This document shows, one piece after another, positions 6,368 through 6,380 of a stretch of DNA of 6,380 bases. Every line of letters begins with the position of its first letter. Within the stretch, counting starts at the first letter, position 1. The notes beneath the pieces are model-generated. The model was not told the origin of the DNA and did no database searches. It worked only from the letters and a program-made list of their open reading frames with translations. The stretch comes from Acidimicrobiia bacterium (lineage in GTDB: Bacteria > Actinomycetota > Acidimicrobiia > Spongiisociales > ZC4RG35): the NCBI GenBank assembly GCA_029865445.1, contig JAOUGY010000219.1:1-6380 (forward strand), written 5' to 3'. The translations under genes were made by a program, and so were the position numbers.

Positions 6368-6380
6368 GGGGCTTCTCAAC

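Noticed and set aside
5510..6379. Long minus-strand open frame antisense to BtpA, with similar ones at 739-1569, 1684-2511 and 3919-4782
   Set aside because: These are mirror frames expected in GC-rich coding DNA. They are Arg/Ser/Ala-rich or low in recognisable motifs, and each sits opposite a gene with clear family motifs.

Overview
This is a GC-rich, densely coded window in which all six genes lie on the + strand. Codons end mostly in G or C. An actinobacterium is the best guess, perhaps from a poorly cultured class such as Acidimicrobiia. The support is a TIGR03084/mycothiol-dependent-isomerase-type gene, use of GTG and TTG starts, and two genes that look leaderless, with a TAnnnT hexamer exactly 6 nt before the start codon and no Shine-Dalgarno. 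The organism is inferred, not proven.

Positions 1-510 hold the 3' part of a DUF4230 gene whose beginning lies outside the window. A short gap (511-564) follows, with a perfect 6-bp inverted repeat abutting a TTGACA hexamer. Positions 565-3631 hold a tightly coupled two-gene unit. The first gene encodes a 694-residue protein with an N-terminal HEVVH ... LEDARQE segment resembling a zinc-metallopeptidase domain and a C-terminal CobT-like VWA domain with a DASAS MIDAS motif. The second, overlapping it by 8 nt, encodes a CobS/MoxR-like AAA+ ATPase. CobS/CobT, NorQ/NorD and CoxD/CoxE pairs usually act as ATP-driven metal-insertion or remodelling machines. No cobaltochelatase large subunit or other obvious client is visible here, so the substrate is unknown.

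The most striking observation is in the AAA+ protein. The Walker A Thr/Ser is Asp (GTGKD) and the Walker B Asp is Ser (LSE), so the two classical Mg-coordinating residues appear to have exchanged types. The P-loop Lys, catalytic Glu, sensor-1 Asn and a likely Arg finger are kept.

Positions 3664-4749 encode a long-form LOG-family nucleotide phosphoribohydrolase. Positions 4795-5526 encode a TIGR03084/DinB-like metal-binding protein, coupled by a GTGA overlap to a BtpA-family TIM-barrel protein (5523-6308). The LOG gene and the TIGR03084-BtpA pair each seem to have their own promoter. The last 72 bases are non-coding and hold a C/G-rich hairpin and a near-palindrome. No tRNA, rRNA, CRISPR array, IS element or attachment site was recognised.
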